Shown: positions 35,361-47,770 of the stretch, in pieces
How the letters are laid out: each line of letters opens with the position of its first letter
Position numbering within the stretch: the first letter of the stretch is position 1
Origin: Tragulus kanchil
Taxonomy: Eukaryota; Chordata; Mammalia; Artiodactyla; Tragulidae
Assembly (NCBI GenBank): GCA_022376925.1
Contig: JAIOJX010000031.1
Location: forward strand, 143,176,854-143,240,853
Direction: 5' to 3'
Length of the DNA: 64,000 nucleotides
Program-made: the position numbers and the translations under genes
The notes under the pieces: generated by a model
The model's input: only the letters and a program-made list of their open reading frames with translations
What the model was told of the DNA's origin: nothing
Database searches by the model: none

Positions 35361-37304
35361 TTCTTTTCTCTTCCAATAATATCAGAGGCATCAGGGCAAT
35401 ACCTTCTAGAGCAGACATTCCCTTCACAATCACTTTGCTGTGTCTGAGACAGTATTACTCAAGAGTTGAATAAAATAACTGGCAATATACAAATTCAGAG
35501 GGAATAATATTAGAGTATGTGTCCTTGTCACATCCTCACTAGATTATAAGCTCCTTGGGGTAGAAGTCATCTCTTTTCATCCTGTGCTTCCTGTAGAGCC
35601 CAGCAAGCACCATGAAATGCACATACATAATAAGAGCTTAGCTATGTCAAATGGAATTGAATAGAATAGCACAAGCGTCTGCAGAAATGTTCAAACACAT
35701 GCACACGGCAACAATAAAACTGCAAACTCATACCCAGCTCCTCTGCAGCACTGGCTCAGATCTTAGAAAAGCACTATCTATAATTAGGCATTTTGTTCTT
35801 TTTATATCAGAGGGATGAGAAAGGAGCTCTCACTTTCTGGGTGGCTGGGGAAGCAGAAAATAAACCAGTGCCTGCAGCAGAAATGAAGATGCTTCCTTTT
35901 TTTGTGTTTTATCACCAGAACCCAGATAAAATGTGCCAGTCTGCGTTTCCTCATTCTTAAATGGACCCTTTTTCCAGTCTAAACTTTGTCATACCTGACC
36001 AAATATATCTCTTCCCAATGGAAGTCTGGGCTGATAACAAAAGACTAGACACATTTCCTAAGAAACATCATATAGCTGCTAAGGCTTATGACCTTCTCAT
36101 TAACTCATGTATTAACAAGGAGGAAGGTGGTTGTTGTTTAGTCACTAAGTCATGTCTGACTCTCTGCAACGCCATGTGCTACAGCATGTCCCGACCTTTC
36201 TCTGCCAACATTTCACTCTTGATCCTCCCCATTTCACAAGTGTCAGATCAAATACTGCCCCTGCAGAACAGGTTTCACTCTTTTTCAGTCGCATCCTACC
36301 CACACCAGTTGTGCTTCAATCTGTTTTCTTCATTTGTTTACACACTTTTCCATATTCATCCCCTACTGCAAGACAAAATCCATTAGAACAGGAATTTTAT
36401 CCATTGTGTTCATCGCTGAACACCCAACATATAGTATATACTCAATGCATATTTACTAGATGAATCAATACTTCTTTTCTCTTCCAATAATATCAGAGGC
36501 ATCAGGGCAATACCTTCTAGAGCAGACATTCCCTTCACAATCACTTTGCTGTGTCTGAGACAGTATTACTCAAGAGTTGAATAAAATAACTGGCAATATA
36601 CAAATTCAGAGGGAAATAATATTAGAGTATGTGTCCTTGTCACATCCTCACTAGATTATAAGCTCCTTGGGGGTAGAAGTCATCTCTTTTTCATCCTGTG
36701 CTTCCTGTAGAGCCCAGCAAGCACCATGAAATGCACATACATAATAAGAGCTTAGCTATGTCAAATGGAATTGAATAGAATAGCACAAGCGTCTGCAGAA
36801 ATGTTCAAACACATGCACACGGCAACAATAAAACTGCAAACTCATACCCAGCTCCTCTGCAGCACTGGCTCAGATCTTAGAAAAGCACTATCTATAATTA
36901 GGCATTTTGTTCTTTTTATATCAGAGGGATGAGAAAGGAGCTCTCACTTTCTGGGTGGCTGGGGAAGCAGAAAATAAACCAGTGCCTGCAGCAGAAATGA
37001 AGATGCTTCCTTTTTTTGTGTTTTATCACCAGAACCCAGATAAAATGTGCCAGTCTGCGTTTCCTCATTCTTAAATGGACCCTTTTTCCAGTCTAAACTT
37101 TGTCATACCTGACCAAATATATCTCTTCCCAATGGAAGTCTGGGCTGATAACAAAAGACTAGACACATTTCCTAAGAAACATCATATAGCTGCTAAGGCT
37201 TATGACCTTCTCATTAACTCATGTATTAACAAGGAGGAAGGTGGTTGTTGTTTAGTCACTAAGTCATGTCTGACTCTCTGCAACGCCATGTGCTACAGCA
37301 TGTC
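35107..37304. repeat. Tandem duplication O, ~1.11 kb unit
   Basis: Copy 1 is 35107-36190 and copy 2 is 36218-37304, with a 27-bp spacer. Three single-base homopolymer differences were seen (GAATAAT/GAAATAAT, TTGGGGT/TTGGGGGT, CTTTTCA/CTTTTTCA). Copy 1 stops just inside the 3' end of the BovB element. Confidence 0.95.
35535..35660 (+). mobile_element. L2/MIR-type 3'-end fragment
   Basis: CTAGATTATAAGCTCCTTGG, TAGAAGTCATCTC and AGAGCCCAGCAAGCACCATG follow the standard L2 3' segment. The copy is at about 36648-36775. Confidence 0.5.
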
Positions 37305-39116
37305 AGGCATCCCTGTCCTTCACTGTTTCCCATAGTTTGTTCAAACTCATGTCCACTGAGTTAATGATGCCGTCCAACTATCTCATCCTCTATCATTCCC
37401 TTCTCTTGCTCTCTGTTGTTCCCTGTATCAAGGTCTTCTTCAATGAGTTGACTCTTTTCATCAAGTGTCAAAAGTACTGGAGCTACAGCATCAGATCTTT
37501 GAGTGAATGTTCACGGTTGATTTCCTTTAGAACTGACTGGTTTGATCTCCTTGTAGTCCAAGGGGACTCTTAAGAGTCTTCTCCAGTATCACAGGTCAAA
37601 GGCATCAATTCTTTGGTGCTCAGCTTTAGTTATGGTCCAACTCTCACATCCATACATGATTACTGGAAAAATTATAGCTTTGACAATACAGACCTTTGTC
37701 TGCTTTTTAACACACTGTCTAGGTTTGTCATAGCTTTTCTTTCAAGGAACAAGTGTCTTTTAATTTCATGGCTGCAGTTACCATCCACAATGATTTTGGA
37801 GCCCAAGAAAATAAAGTCTGTCACTGTTTCCATTGTTTGCCCATCTATAGACCACAGAGTGATGGGATTAGATGCCATGATCTCTGGTTTTTTAATGTTG
37901 AGTTTTAGGCAAGTTGTTTCATTCTCCTCTTCCACCCTCATCAAGAGGCTCTTTAGTTTCCCTTCAATTTCTGCTATTAAAGTGGTATCAGATGAATATC
38001 TGAAGTTGTTGATATTTTCCCCGATGAGAAAGGAGCTCTCACTTTCTGGGTGGCTGGGAAGCAGAAAATAAACCAGTGCCTGCAGCAGAAATGAAGATGC
38101 TTCCTTTTTTTGTGTTTTATCACCAGAACCCAGATAAAATGTGCCAGTCTGCGTTTCCTCATTCTTAAATGGACCCTTTTTCCAGTCTAAACTTTGTCAT
38201 ACCTGACCAAATATATCTCTTCCCAATGGAAGTCTGGGCTGATAACAAAAGACTAGACACATTTCCTAAGAAACATCATATAGCTGCTAAGGCTTATGAC
38301 CTTCTCATTAACTCATGTATTAACAAGGAGGAAGGTGGTTGTTGTTTAGTCACTAAGTCATGTCTGACTCTCTGCAACGCCATGTGCTACAGCATGTCAG
38401 GCATCCCTGTCCTTCACTGTTTCCCATAGTTTGTTCAAACTCATGTCCACTGAGTTAATGATGCCGTCCAACTATCTCATCCTCTATCATTCCCTTCTCT
38501 TGCTCTCTGTTGTTCCCTGTATCAAGGTCTTCTTCAATGAGTTGACTCTTTTCATCAAGTGTCAAAAGTACTGGAGCTACAGCATCAGATCTTTGAGTGA
38601 ATGTTCACGGTTGATTTCCTTTAGAACTGACTGGTTTGATCTCCTTGTAGTCCAAGGGGACTCTTAAGAGTCTTCTCCAGTATCACAGGTCAAAGGCATC
38701 AATTCTTTGGTGCTCAGCTTTAGTTATGGTCCAACTCTCACATCCATACATGATTACTGGAAAAATTATAGCTTTGACAATACAGACCTTTGTCTGCTTT
38801 TTAACACACTGTCTAGGTTTGTCATAGCTTTTCTTTCAAGGAACAAGTGTCTTTTAATTTCATGGCTGCAGTTACCATCCACAATGATTTTGGAGCCCAA
38901 GAAAATAAAGTCTGTCACTGTTTCCATTGTTTGCCCATCTATAGACCACAGAGTGATGGGATTAGATGCCATGATCTCTGGTTTTTTAATGTTGAGTTTT
39001 AGGCAAGTTGTTTCATTCTCCTCTTCCACCCTCATCAAGAGGCTCTTTAGTTTCCCTTCAATTTCTGCTATTAAAGTGGTATCAGATGAATATCTGAAGT
39101 TGTTGATATTTTTCCC
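36928..39116. repeat. Tandem duplication P, ~1.09 kb unit
   Basis: Copy 1 is 36928-38021 and copy 2 is 38023-39116. Differences: one G lost in CTGGGGAAG about 30 bp into copy 2, and one T lost in GATATTTTTCCC at the end of copy 1. It repeats the 3' half of the BovB insertion. Confidence 0.95.
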
Positions 39117-39931
39117 AGCAATCTTGATTCCAGCTTGTGAGTCATCCAGCCCAGCATTTCGCATAATGAGCTCTGCATATTAAGTTAAATAAGCAAGGTG
39201 CCAACATATGACAATAAAAAGTCTTGATTCTCCTTCCCCAATTTTGAACTAATCTGTTCCATGTTTGGTTCTAACTTGTTGTTTCTTGTCCTGCATATAG
39301 GTTTATCAGGAGACTGGTAAGGAGGTCTGGTATTCCCATCTCTTTAGGAATTTTTCACAGTCTATTGTGATCCACACAGTCAAAGGCTTCAGTAAAGAAG
39401 CAGTAGATGTTTTCTTGGAATTCTCTTGCTTTTTCTATGATCTAACAGATGCCAGCAATTTGATCTCTGGTTCCTCTTCCTTCTCTAAATCCAGCTTTTA
39501 CAAATGGACATTCTCAGTTCACATTCTGTTACAGCCTAACTTGAAGGATTTTGAGCATTACTTTGATAGCATGTGAAATGAAAGCAATTGTACCTTAGTC
39601 TGAACATTTTTTGGCATTGCTTTTCTTTGTGACTGGAATGAAAACTGATCTTTTCCTGCCCTGTGGCCACTGCTGATTTTCCAAATTTGCTGGCATACTG
39701 AGTGCAGCATTTTAACGGCATCATCTTTTAATATTTGAAACAGATCAGCTGGAACTCCATCACCTCCACTAGCTTTATTCATAATGCTTCCGAAGGCCCA
39801 CTTGACTTCACACGCCAGGATGTCTGGCTGTAGGTAAGTGACCACACTATTTGTGGTTATCTGGATCACTAAGATTTCTTTTGTATAGTTCCTATGTACA
39901 TTCTTGCCACTTCTTTTTAATCTCTTCTGAA
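38337..39931 (-). mobile_element. BovB (RTE) LINE, 5'-truncated, reverse transcriptase remnant
   Basis: The antisense frame at 38766-39164 encodes the BovB reverse-transcriptase palm region: AGIKIAGKNINNFRY, then SSDTT where intact elements have an ADD-type catalytic motif, then KLNIKKPEIMASNPIT and FIFLGSKI. So the catalytic aspartate pair is degraded. Upstream (right), KASGGDGVPADLFQILKDDA at about 39690-39780 is the RT N-terminal region in another frame. A perfect 9-bp target-site duplication GAGGAAGGT brackets it (38328-38336 and 39932-39940). The 3' portion is repeated at 37244-38021 and, as a stub, at 36130-36190, because of duplications O and P. Not functional. Confidence 0.92.
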
Positions 39932-39940
39932 GAGGAAGGT

Positions 39941-41233
39941 AGTGGCTACCATTTACTCAGTGCATATTATGTGGTTAATTAAATGTTAAGCGAGTTTCAG
40001 GTGGCATGGTATATAGTCGTTATAAAAACCCTATGACTAAGTAGTAGTATTGTTGTTGTTGTTTCCTTTTTTAAAAAAACTAAACCTGGGAATGGAGAGA
40101 TCTGAGCACAGCGTGTAGTTTGGTCAACAGTACCGTATCAATGTCAATTTCCTGGTATTGATCACGTCCTTTTGAATCTAAGATACTATCACTGGGAGAA
40201 GCTGAGTGAAGGGTGAAAGAGAACTCTAAACTATTCTTACAACCTCTTACATGTCTAAAATTATTTCAGAAAGATCTCCTTTTAGACAAAGAAGAATCCT
40301 GGGACACAGGGAGATTAAACAGCATGCCCAGGTCATATACTCTGTATTTGAAGAGATCAATTTCAACCCATGTTCTTCTGGTCATAAAGTTCATGTCTTA
40401 ACTATGAATGGCTTATAGCTCATGCTCTTAGCTTTTCACCAGGCTTCCTTTCAGATAACATGAGCCCCTAAGTACCATGTTACCCTCCTCACTGGGAAGC
40501 TCAGAGTTAAGTGATGCCAAATCACAGCAAAATTGGAGTATGTCTTTCACTCCTCTTAGGTCTGTTTCCTTCCAGCATTTATCCACCTTGGTTTTTCACA
40601 GAGTCATTTTTTTGTCTTTTTTTTTTTTTTGTATATCTTTTAGTAAACTACTTAAATCTTTTTGGAAAAGAATCCAGGTTATAAATAAAGTTAAGGATCT
40701 TTCTCCTCAAGTTTCAAGAAAATCCCTACCCTCAATTTTCTGAACTTAGTGACCACTTGGTACCACTCGGCCAGCATCCCAGAGTCCAGACTTTAAAACA
40801 GAGAAGCACTCAAAGCAAGAAATTAGATAAAAAAACAATGGCTTCAGGTGGCAAAAGGTGAGAGGCCTTTCTTATCTTAATTTTATTTTCTGAAAATTAA
40901 ATACTTGGCAGGGTTTTCCTTGAGCTAATTAGCATCTCTTCTTAACATTTTAAGTAACTGCTCATTTAGAGTCATGAATGATTGCTCTGAGATTAGAGTA
41001 TAGGGAAAATCTTTCTGTTGGGAATAATCCACTTATGCGGCTGTTTGTTTGAAGCAGAGATAAACAGAGATTTTTTTTTTCCTTCTTGACATGCCAGGCA
41101 TAAGAAAACAGGGTGATTAATGAAACTCTGCTTTTTTGCCAATAAACTTCTGACTTGAGATACAAGCTCATAGTTGTTGAGTTTTCTGGGGACTTTTTTT
41201 TTTCTTTCTTTCTTTTTAACCCAGAGGAAAAAG
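39941..41233. other. Single-copy DNA with MIR-like pieces
   Basis: CCATTTACTCAGTGCATATT at about 39949 and GATTAAACAGCATGCCCAGG at about 40311 resemble MIR/L2 segments. A T-run lies at 40608-40631 and a T/C-rich run at about 41190-41217. No gene was identified. Confidence 0.45.
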
Positions 41234-43600
41234 AAAATGGCACCACTCAGATTCTAGAGCCCATTTAAATCTGTTACGTTGTGGACTATTTTTGGTTCTT
41301 AAGATGGTTTAGGTAATTTTTCATTGGCTCTACTGGGAATGCCACTTTGTGCTCTGTTATTTATAATCTGCAGAAATTAATTATGCTGCTAATTAACAGC
41401 TTGCAAACAAATTATTGCTCAAGGAGTTATTTATTCAGTTTATGAAAGCACAACTTTAGGGTTCTGTGGAGATTTTTTCTGACAGTTCTTTTCTATCTTG
41501 CTTCTGTTTCTGAATGTTTCTGCTTCTAAGGTTCAGTGAAGGTCCGCTTGCAAGGGATGACAATTAAGTCAGGATCTGGGTAGCCAGAAACTGGGTCAGC
41601 TGCTCTACCTGGGGGAGGGGAGAGGCAGGAGGGTCACAAAGCCTGCTGTGCAGGCACCCTGGAACTGATAAAGACATTCTTTATGTGAGTAGGGGCTCTT
41701 GCATCAACCACAACAAAGTTTCACATGCCCATTTTTGCACCTCCAAGACGCTTAGCAGAGGCCTGGTGACAATGCTGACATCATACACTGAGGAAGGCAG
41801 GAATGTAAACACAGGTCACAGATGCCACCATTCTCTGTCCTCAAGCTCGTGGCAGACAGCACAAATGGATCACAGATCTACTTCAACCTGGACAAGCCGA
41901 CCAGTCATCCTGGTAGGCAATGGCTACTATTGGTATCCTGGTAAAGGGGAAAGGGCTGGCCAGACTGAGTCGTTTGATATTCCCAACTCATGTAAAAAAC
42001 TCTCCATGGCTAACCAAGCTGTGGGACTGGACAATGGGATGGAAGAAACTGTAGATAAAAACACCACGTGCAGGCAAAGTCACCAAGAGCCAGCTCTGTA
42101 TGAAAGACTGTATTGGATAGTTATTACAGGAGCAAGCAGTTCATCACAAAAAGAAAAAGAACGGTGGCAAGGTTTGGTGGACCTGGTTCTCAGTCTTTGT
42201 ACTCCATTCAGTGGCTGTGAGATCTTTAGTGAGTCTCTTTCTCTCTCTAGTCCTTAGGCTGTCATCTGCCAAATGAAGGTAGTACATTCAGGGTCTCTGA
42301 GATCCTTCTAGCTCTGGATGTCTAATGTTTCAATGTTGCTGTGAGTGTCAGATATACTTGGAGACTCCCAAGGTCAGGTCTATTTCTATTAGAAAAATAA
42401 GGATGCTAAGGGACTAAAATGGCACCACTCAGATTCTAGAGCCCATTTAAATCTGTTACGTTGTGGACTATTTTTGGTTCTTAAGATGGTTTAGGTAATT
42501 TTTCATTGGCTCTACTGGGAATGCCACTTTGTGCTCTGTTATTTATAATCTGCAGAAATTAATTATGCTGCTAATTAACAGCTTGCAAACAAATTATTGC
42601 TCAAGGAGTTATTTATTCAGTTTATGAAAGCACAACTTTAGGGTTCTGTGGAGATTTTTTCTGACAGTTCTTTTCTATCTTGCTTCTGTTTCTGAATGTT
42701 TCTGCTTCTAAGGTTCAGTGAAGGTCCGCTTGCAAGGGATGACAATTAAGTCAGGATCTGGGTAGCCAGAAACTGGGTCAGCTGCTCTACCTGGGGGAGG
42801 GGAGAGGCAGGAGGGTCACAAAGCCTGCTGTGCAGGCACCCTGGAACTGATAAAGACATTCTTTATGTGAGTAGGGGCTCTTGCATCAACCACAACAAAG
42901 TTTCACATGCCCATTTTTGCACCTCCAAGACGCTTAGCAGAGGCCTGGTGACAATGCTGACATCATACACTGAGGAAGGCAGGAATGTAAACACAGGTCA
43001 CAGATGCCACCATTCTCTGTCCTCAAGCTCGTGGCAGACAGCACAAATGGATCACAGATCTACTTCAACCTGGACAAGCCGACCAGTCATCCTGGTAGGC
43101 AATGGCTACTATTGGTATCCTGGTAAAGGGGAAAGGGCTGGCCAGACTGAGTCGTTTGATATTCCCAACTCATGTAAAAAACTCTCCATGGCTAACCAAG
43201 CTGTGGGACTGGACAATGGGATGGAAGAAACTGTAGATAAAAACACCACGTGCAGGCAAAGTCACCAAGAGCCAGCTCTGTATGAAAGACTGTATTGGAT
43301 AGTTATTACAGGAGCAAGCAGTTCATCACAAAAAGAAAAAGAACGGTGGCAAGGTTTGGTGGACCTGGTTCTCAGTCTTTGTACTCCATTCAGTGGCTGT
43401 GAGATCTTTAGTGAGTCTCTTTCTCTCTCTAGTCCTTAGGCTGTCATCTGCCAAATGAAGGTAGTACATTCAGGGTCTCTGAGATCCTTCTAGCTCTGGA
43501 TGTCTAATGTTTCAATGTTGCTGTGAGTGTCAGATATACTTGGAGACTCCCAAGGTCAGGTCTATTTCTATTAGAAAAATAAGGATGCTAAGGGACTAAA
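41234..43600. repeat. Tandem duplication Q, 1,182-bp offset
   Basis: Copy 1 is 41234-42418 and copy 2 is 42416-43600, with a 3-bp overlap of A. I saw no difference over ~1.18 kb. The first 230 bp (AATTAATTATGCTGCTAATT and nearby) are AT-rich with several TAATTA sites and resemble conserved non-coding DNA. A 190-codon open frame (41685-42257) lacks domain features. Confidence 0.96.
42180..42330 (-). mobile_element. MIR-type SINE fragment, antisense
   Basis: GTCATCTGCCAAATGAAGGT followed by GAGATCCTTCTAGCTCTGGA and TGTCTAATG matches the end region of MIR elements. The copy at about 43362-43512 is from duplication Q. Confidence 0.5.
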
Positions 43601-44239
43601 CCATTCCTGTACCCAGATAACAGGGGCATAGCTGAGTTTCAGAATCAAACTGAAGAATGTTGAAGAAAATAATATGAGCAAAAACAAGTGTGAAAGTCAC
43701 CATACTGGCATTTGATGGCCGGCATACTCCAAGCAACATTTACCCCTAAGTTCAAGGGAATCAAAACCACCCTCATGGCTCTGAAGACATTCAGGTCCCC
43801 TAGTTCCCTTCAGCACTTCAACACGCCCAAAGCCCATCTTTCTCTATCTTAACTCACCACCTCACCTCTCACACATTCCAGAGCCCAAGGCCCATTTTTG
43901 GCAAATGCAATCACTTTCTTTAAGCCCCTGTTCGTAAGGCTAAGAAACAAGGACCCACATTTATCTCATCAGAAAAGCCAAGTCACAGGCTCAAATTCTA
44001 TAGCCCAGAATTGGCAAAGCTGAGACTTGAGCCTATGACTTACAATTTATAATCACTGATCCTGTAAGTCTCTAAACCACTGGGTCCTCTGTCTTGTCTT
44101 TGCTTAGTGATCAGCTTCAGGAAATTGAAAAGCAGATCTCAAGCCAATCCAGTGAGGCTCTCATCAAGCTCCCTTCCTCGGATCCCCATCCAAGCAATAA
44201 AAACTTTGTCTGAGGATCTTTTGGCCTTTGTGGGGAGGC
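43601..44239. other. Unassigned non-coding DNA
   Basis: A possible diverged MIR around 43960-44060 (CAAAGCTGAGACTTGAGCC) is the only hint of a repeat. No gene was seen. Confidence 0.4.
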
Positions 44240-44370
44240 TAAATGCAGCAAAGGACAGAATATGGGCTGAAAATTTGAATTCTGCTGGTTCAAATCTGAT
44301 TAACTGTCTGACATAAGTTTCCAAGAGTGCTTTGAGCTTCAATCTTCTCATGTGTAAAAGGGCAACAATA
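44240..44370 (-). mobile_element. MIR SINE, antisense
   Basis: GAATTCTGCTGGTTCAAATC, CTGTCTGACATAAG, then CTTCTCATGTGTAAAAGGGC follow the reverse MIR core order. Confidence 0.55.
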
Positions 44371-44427
44371 AACTCTTACCATGCTCAGAGAAATGTACAG
44401 AGATATTCATCAGAGCCTGGCTTACCA

Positions 44428-44670
44428 TTATAAATATATTTATACACATATAAATATAAAAATTTATTTATAAAATAAATATAAATTTTAAATATTAATA
44501 TAAATATTAAAATATAAATAAATATTAGTATTTAAATATAAATAAATATTGGTAAACAAATTTACCAATAAATATATTGGTAAATATACCAGTAAAATAT
44601 AAATTTAAATAGCATTTAAATAAATAAATGATAAATATTTATTTGCCATTAAATAAATAAATAAATACAT
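44428..44670. repeat. A/T-only low-complexity tract
   Basis: About 240 bp of degenerate TAAATA/ATAAATATT units, including many self-complementary stretches. It is single copy and not part of the ~1.1 kb duplications. Confidence 0.85.
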
Positions 44671-45311
44671 AGGAAAGGATTATAATTATCTACCAGTAAG
44701 CAAACAAAGAGATCGATATTTAGTCATAAAATGGAATACCTTAACACAGTCAAAATGAACAAATTAGACATGCATGTATTAAGGTGAACAAATTTCGAAA
44801 ACCAATGGTGAATAAAGCCTGGGATTATACGTATCTGTAAACAATAAAACTCTGTAAAAGCAAAAAAGCAAAATTTTAAAAAAAATTGCAAAAAAAAAAA
44901 AAATGAGTGAAGCAAAATACAAATGGATGGGAGGTATGCAATAGAAAATATAGTGTATCTATACTTTTGTATTTGTGTGCATATGTACTAATAAAAAAAA
45001 TATACTTGGGAGTGACACTTAACAATCTCAGAATATTGTTTCCACTGCAGAGGGAAGAAGAGAAGGCCTTTGAGTAGAAACTTCCATGTTTCTGATATGA
45101 ATACATGATTGCCTTTAGGTCCAGTCCCTGCTTTTAGAAAAATTTCAGTTATTTGGAGTTTTCCACACTGAATCTTATGTTAGGTATATATATACTATTT
45201 ATAGGAACCTTTGATAATCCCTGCTTTAACAAAGAATCCATCTAGTAATTAGTCAATGCCTAATTCTGTCTATAAACTAGACTAGGGTTTTGAAGCTGCT
45301 TTCTAGAAGAT

Positions 45312-45440
45312 GTTCATTCATTCAACAAAGATTAGTTAAGGCCTTCTCTGTGCCAGTCACTGTCCTAGATGGGTTTATACAGAAGCAAGCAAAATAAATA
45401 CAGATCCTGCACTCTGAGAGCTGGCAGCATAGAAAAAAAC
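45312..45440 (-). mobile_element. L2 LINE fragment, antisense
   Basis: TTCATTCATTCAACAAAGAT, CTCTGTGCCAGTCACTGTCC and ACAGATCCTGCACTCTGAGA follow the reverse of the L2 3' end. Confidence 0.6.
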
Positions 45441-45589
45441 TACAGATGTAAACAAACTAAATTCTGTGTAAGAATCTAACAGTGCTATATTCTGTGTAAG
45501 AAACGAACAATGTGTTATGATAAGAAATACTGAAGAAGTGGCAGAGTGTTTCAGATACCTGTGAGGTGTAAAAAAAAAAAAATTCAAAT

Positions 45590-45965
45590 TTCAGTGTCTT
45601 AAAATAACAACTTACCGTGTCTCACAATTCTGTGGACTGACTAGAAGTTTCTTCTGCTTCCCTGGTGTTGGCCAGAGTGCAGAGCTGCCTGGAAGGTGCA
45701 AAGCAGCCTCACTCCCAGGGCTGTAGGGGTGCCGACTGGGAGCCCAACTGGTCCCTGGGGCCCAAGTTCTTGCCCACCTAAGGGCTTTCCACGAACCTTC
45801 TTGAGCTTCATCTACAGGGTGGCTGCCTTTCAACAGTATTCTGGGTAGAAAAGACAAAAATTTCTGATACCGTTACAGCCCAGCGTCCAAGTTACACAGG
45901 GTCACTTCTGCCTCATTCTGCTGGTCAGAATAAGTCAGGAGACTATTTCAGATTCAATAGTGGGG
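45590..45965. mobile_element. Unclassified interspersed repeat
   Basis: TCACAATTCTGTGGACTGAC at the left and CAAGTTACACAGGGTCACTT plus CATTCTGCTGGTCAGAATAA at the right resemble a common mammalian LTR or DNA-transposon repeat I cannot name. It adjoins the CpG-rich segment. Confidence 0.35.
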
Positions 45966-46019
45966 AAATCTGACTCTATTTTCTTTCTCTTTAATTGATT
46001 TTTCTTAGAAAATTTTTAA

Positions 46020-46680
46020 AACGTGCGTGTTGCCGGTCAGAGCCAAAGGCAAAACCTGTGCTGCTTTCGGGCGCCCGGTCTGAAAAGCAAGAGGGGCCCC
46101 TCACATCACCCAGCGCTCCACCATTGCTCTCAGGGGCCCCATGTGCCACCCGGGAGAAGGGGGAACCCTAGGTGCACACCATCACCCACATGCAGGCAGT
46201 AAGGATAAGCAGGTCGAAGACGCACCTGTTTCCACAAGGGCCCTGGCCTGCCGCCCTTACAGTCTGCACCGGCAGAGAGCTGCTCACCGGAAGCACCATC
46301 CAATGGAGACCCAAGGGGCTCGCTGAGCACAGGAGAGGATGCCACCGCTGGGCCTCGGACACCGAGGGACTTTCCGGAGCTCTCCTGGAGAACTGCCCAG
46401 GGCCTCTGCGGCGCACTGCGCTGCAACAGAACGCCCAGCAGCAATCCCGGCCGTCCGCAGAGAGAACCTCTCGCGAGACGTGAACCGAGGAAACCACGCT
46501 CCAAGGAAATCACGCGAGAGCGTGAGCTGCCCAGAGAACCCGCCCCCGAGCACGCTGTTGGGGCGAGACAGCGGGGTTCTGATCTGATCTGATCCCCTAC
46601 CTTCCACACGCCACTCACGGTTAGGGAGGGGAAGCAAGCGCCTCCCGGACAGAACCAGAAGAGCGACCGTATTTGCCGTG
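46020..46680. promoter_or_regulatory. CpG-rich segment with TCTCGCGAGA motif, candidate promoter
   Basis: This is the densest CpG stretch in an otherwise CpG-poor window. It contains the palindrome TCTCGCGAGA at 46469-46478, known from broadly expressed mammalian promoters, and further CGCG sites (46504-46515, 46551-46575). No TATA box or convincing first exon was found. Open frames of up to 162 codons on both strands (for example - strand 46130-46618) probably reflect base composition. A GC-rich repeat or a long non-coding RNA promoter are alternatives. Confidence 0.35.
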
Positions 46681-46762
46681 ATTATCTATCTCTTGTCTGA
46701 TGGCCTAGGCTCAGCCTGGCAGAGAATGACATCAGTACATGCCTCTGACCCTAGTTACGGTT

Positions 46763-47170
46763 TGATTTTTTAATTAAAATATAGTTTATATACAGCGTTG
46801 TGTTACTTTCAGGTGTGCCGCCAAGTGATTCAGACATATATATACTTTTTCCCCCAGGTTCCTTCCCCTTATGAAATTGACAGTGGAAGTGTTAGTCGCG
46901 GAGTTCTGTGCGACCCCGTGAACTATAACCTGCCAGGCTCTTCTGTCCATGGAATTCTCCAGACAAGAATATTGGAGTGGGCTGCCACTCCTGTCTGAGC
47001 CACCTGGAAAACCCTATATATAGGTTTGGGTTTTTGGTTTTTGTTTTTTGTTTTTCAGGTTCTCTCCCTTTATAGGTTATTAAAGAATACTGAATAGAGT
47101 TTCCTGTGCTATACAGCAGGTCCTTGTTGGTTGTCTCTTTGATATACAGGAGCATGTATGTTGATCCTAA
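46763..47170. mobile_element. L1-type 3'-end fragment split by a SINE
   Basis: The left part (46763-46868) has AATTAAAATATAGTTTATAT and TTACTTTCAGGTGTGCCGCC. The right part (47058-47170) has TTTATAGGTTATTAAAGAAT and GTGCTATACAGCAGGTCCTT. Together they follow a common cetartiodactyl L1-type sequence. Similar CAGGTTC(C/T) stretches at the two sides may be a degraded target-site duplication. Confidence 0.5.
46878..47016 (-). mobile_element. Bov-A SINE, antisense, inside the L1 fragment
   Basis: GTTAGTCGCGGAGTTCTGTG, CCAGGCTCTTCTGTCCATGG, AAGAATATTGGAGTGGGCTG, then GAGCCACCTGGAAAACCC. It is shorter than a full Bov-A2, with an internal deletion. Confidence 0.8.
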
Positions 47171-47190
47171 ACTAATTTATCTCTGACCCT

Positions 47191-47521
47191 CTGGCTCTCC
47201 CCTTGTAGTTCATCTGGTAAAGAATCTGCCTACAATGCAGGAGACCCCAGTTCAATTCCTAGATTGGGAAAATTCCCTGGAGAAGAGATACAATACCCAT
47301 TCCAGTATCCTTGGGCTTCCCTAGGGTCTCAGCTGGTGAAGAATCCACATGCAATGTGGGAGACCTGAGTTTGATCCCTGGGTTGAGAAGCCCCTGCAGG
47401 AGGGCATGGCAATCCACTGGAGTATTCTTGGCTGGAGAATCCCAGGAACAGAGGAGCCTGGTAGGCTACAACCCACAGGGTCGCAGTGAGTTGGACATGA
47501 CTGAACGACTAAGCATAGCAT
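47191..47521 (+). mobile_element. Bov-A2 SINE, dimeric
   Basis: Two Bov-A units follow each other: the first at about 47191-47310 (CATCTGGTAAAGAATCTGCC), the second from 47313 (GGGCTTCCCTAGGGTCTCAG) through CAGAGGAGCCTGGTAGGCTA and GTTGGACATGACTGAACGAC. The tail is short. Confidence 0.85.
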
Positions 47522-47770
47522 TCCCTGGCTCTACTTCTTATTCAGATGACAGGTGAAGAATTGAGTACCTTGTTCAGTTTATCATATGAAAGCAGGGACT
47601 CACTGCAGCTGAGGAACTGCTGCATACCATGTGTTTTTCATAAACATTCACCAAGTTCATCATCAAAGCAAAGTCTCTAAGAAGCCTCAGAGTAAAGAAC
47701 ATGATTTCATTTACCCATTTTAAAAAGTGTGTCTTTTATTTATTTATGTTTTTACATATTTTCATTTACA

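Noticed and set aside
41685..42257. 190-codon open frame (repeated at 42867-43439)
   Set aside because: No domain, signal or membrane feature is visible. Its end runs into a MIR, and it lacks splice or promoter context. The second copy is from duplication Q, so repetition is not evidence of selection.
46130..46618. 162-codon - strand frame in the CpG-rich block
   Set aside because: GC-rich sequence leaves several frames open on both strands. The protein is low-information (G, S, R, L, P) with no recognisable motif.
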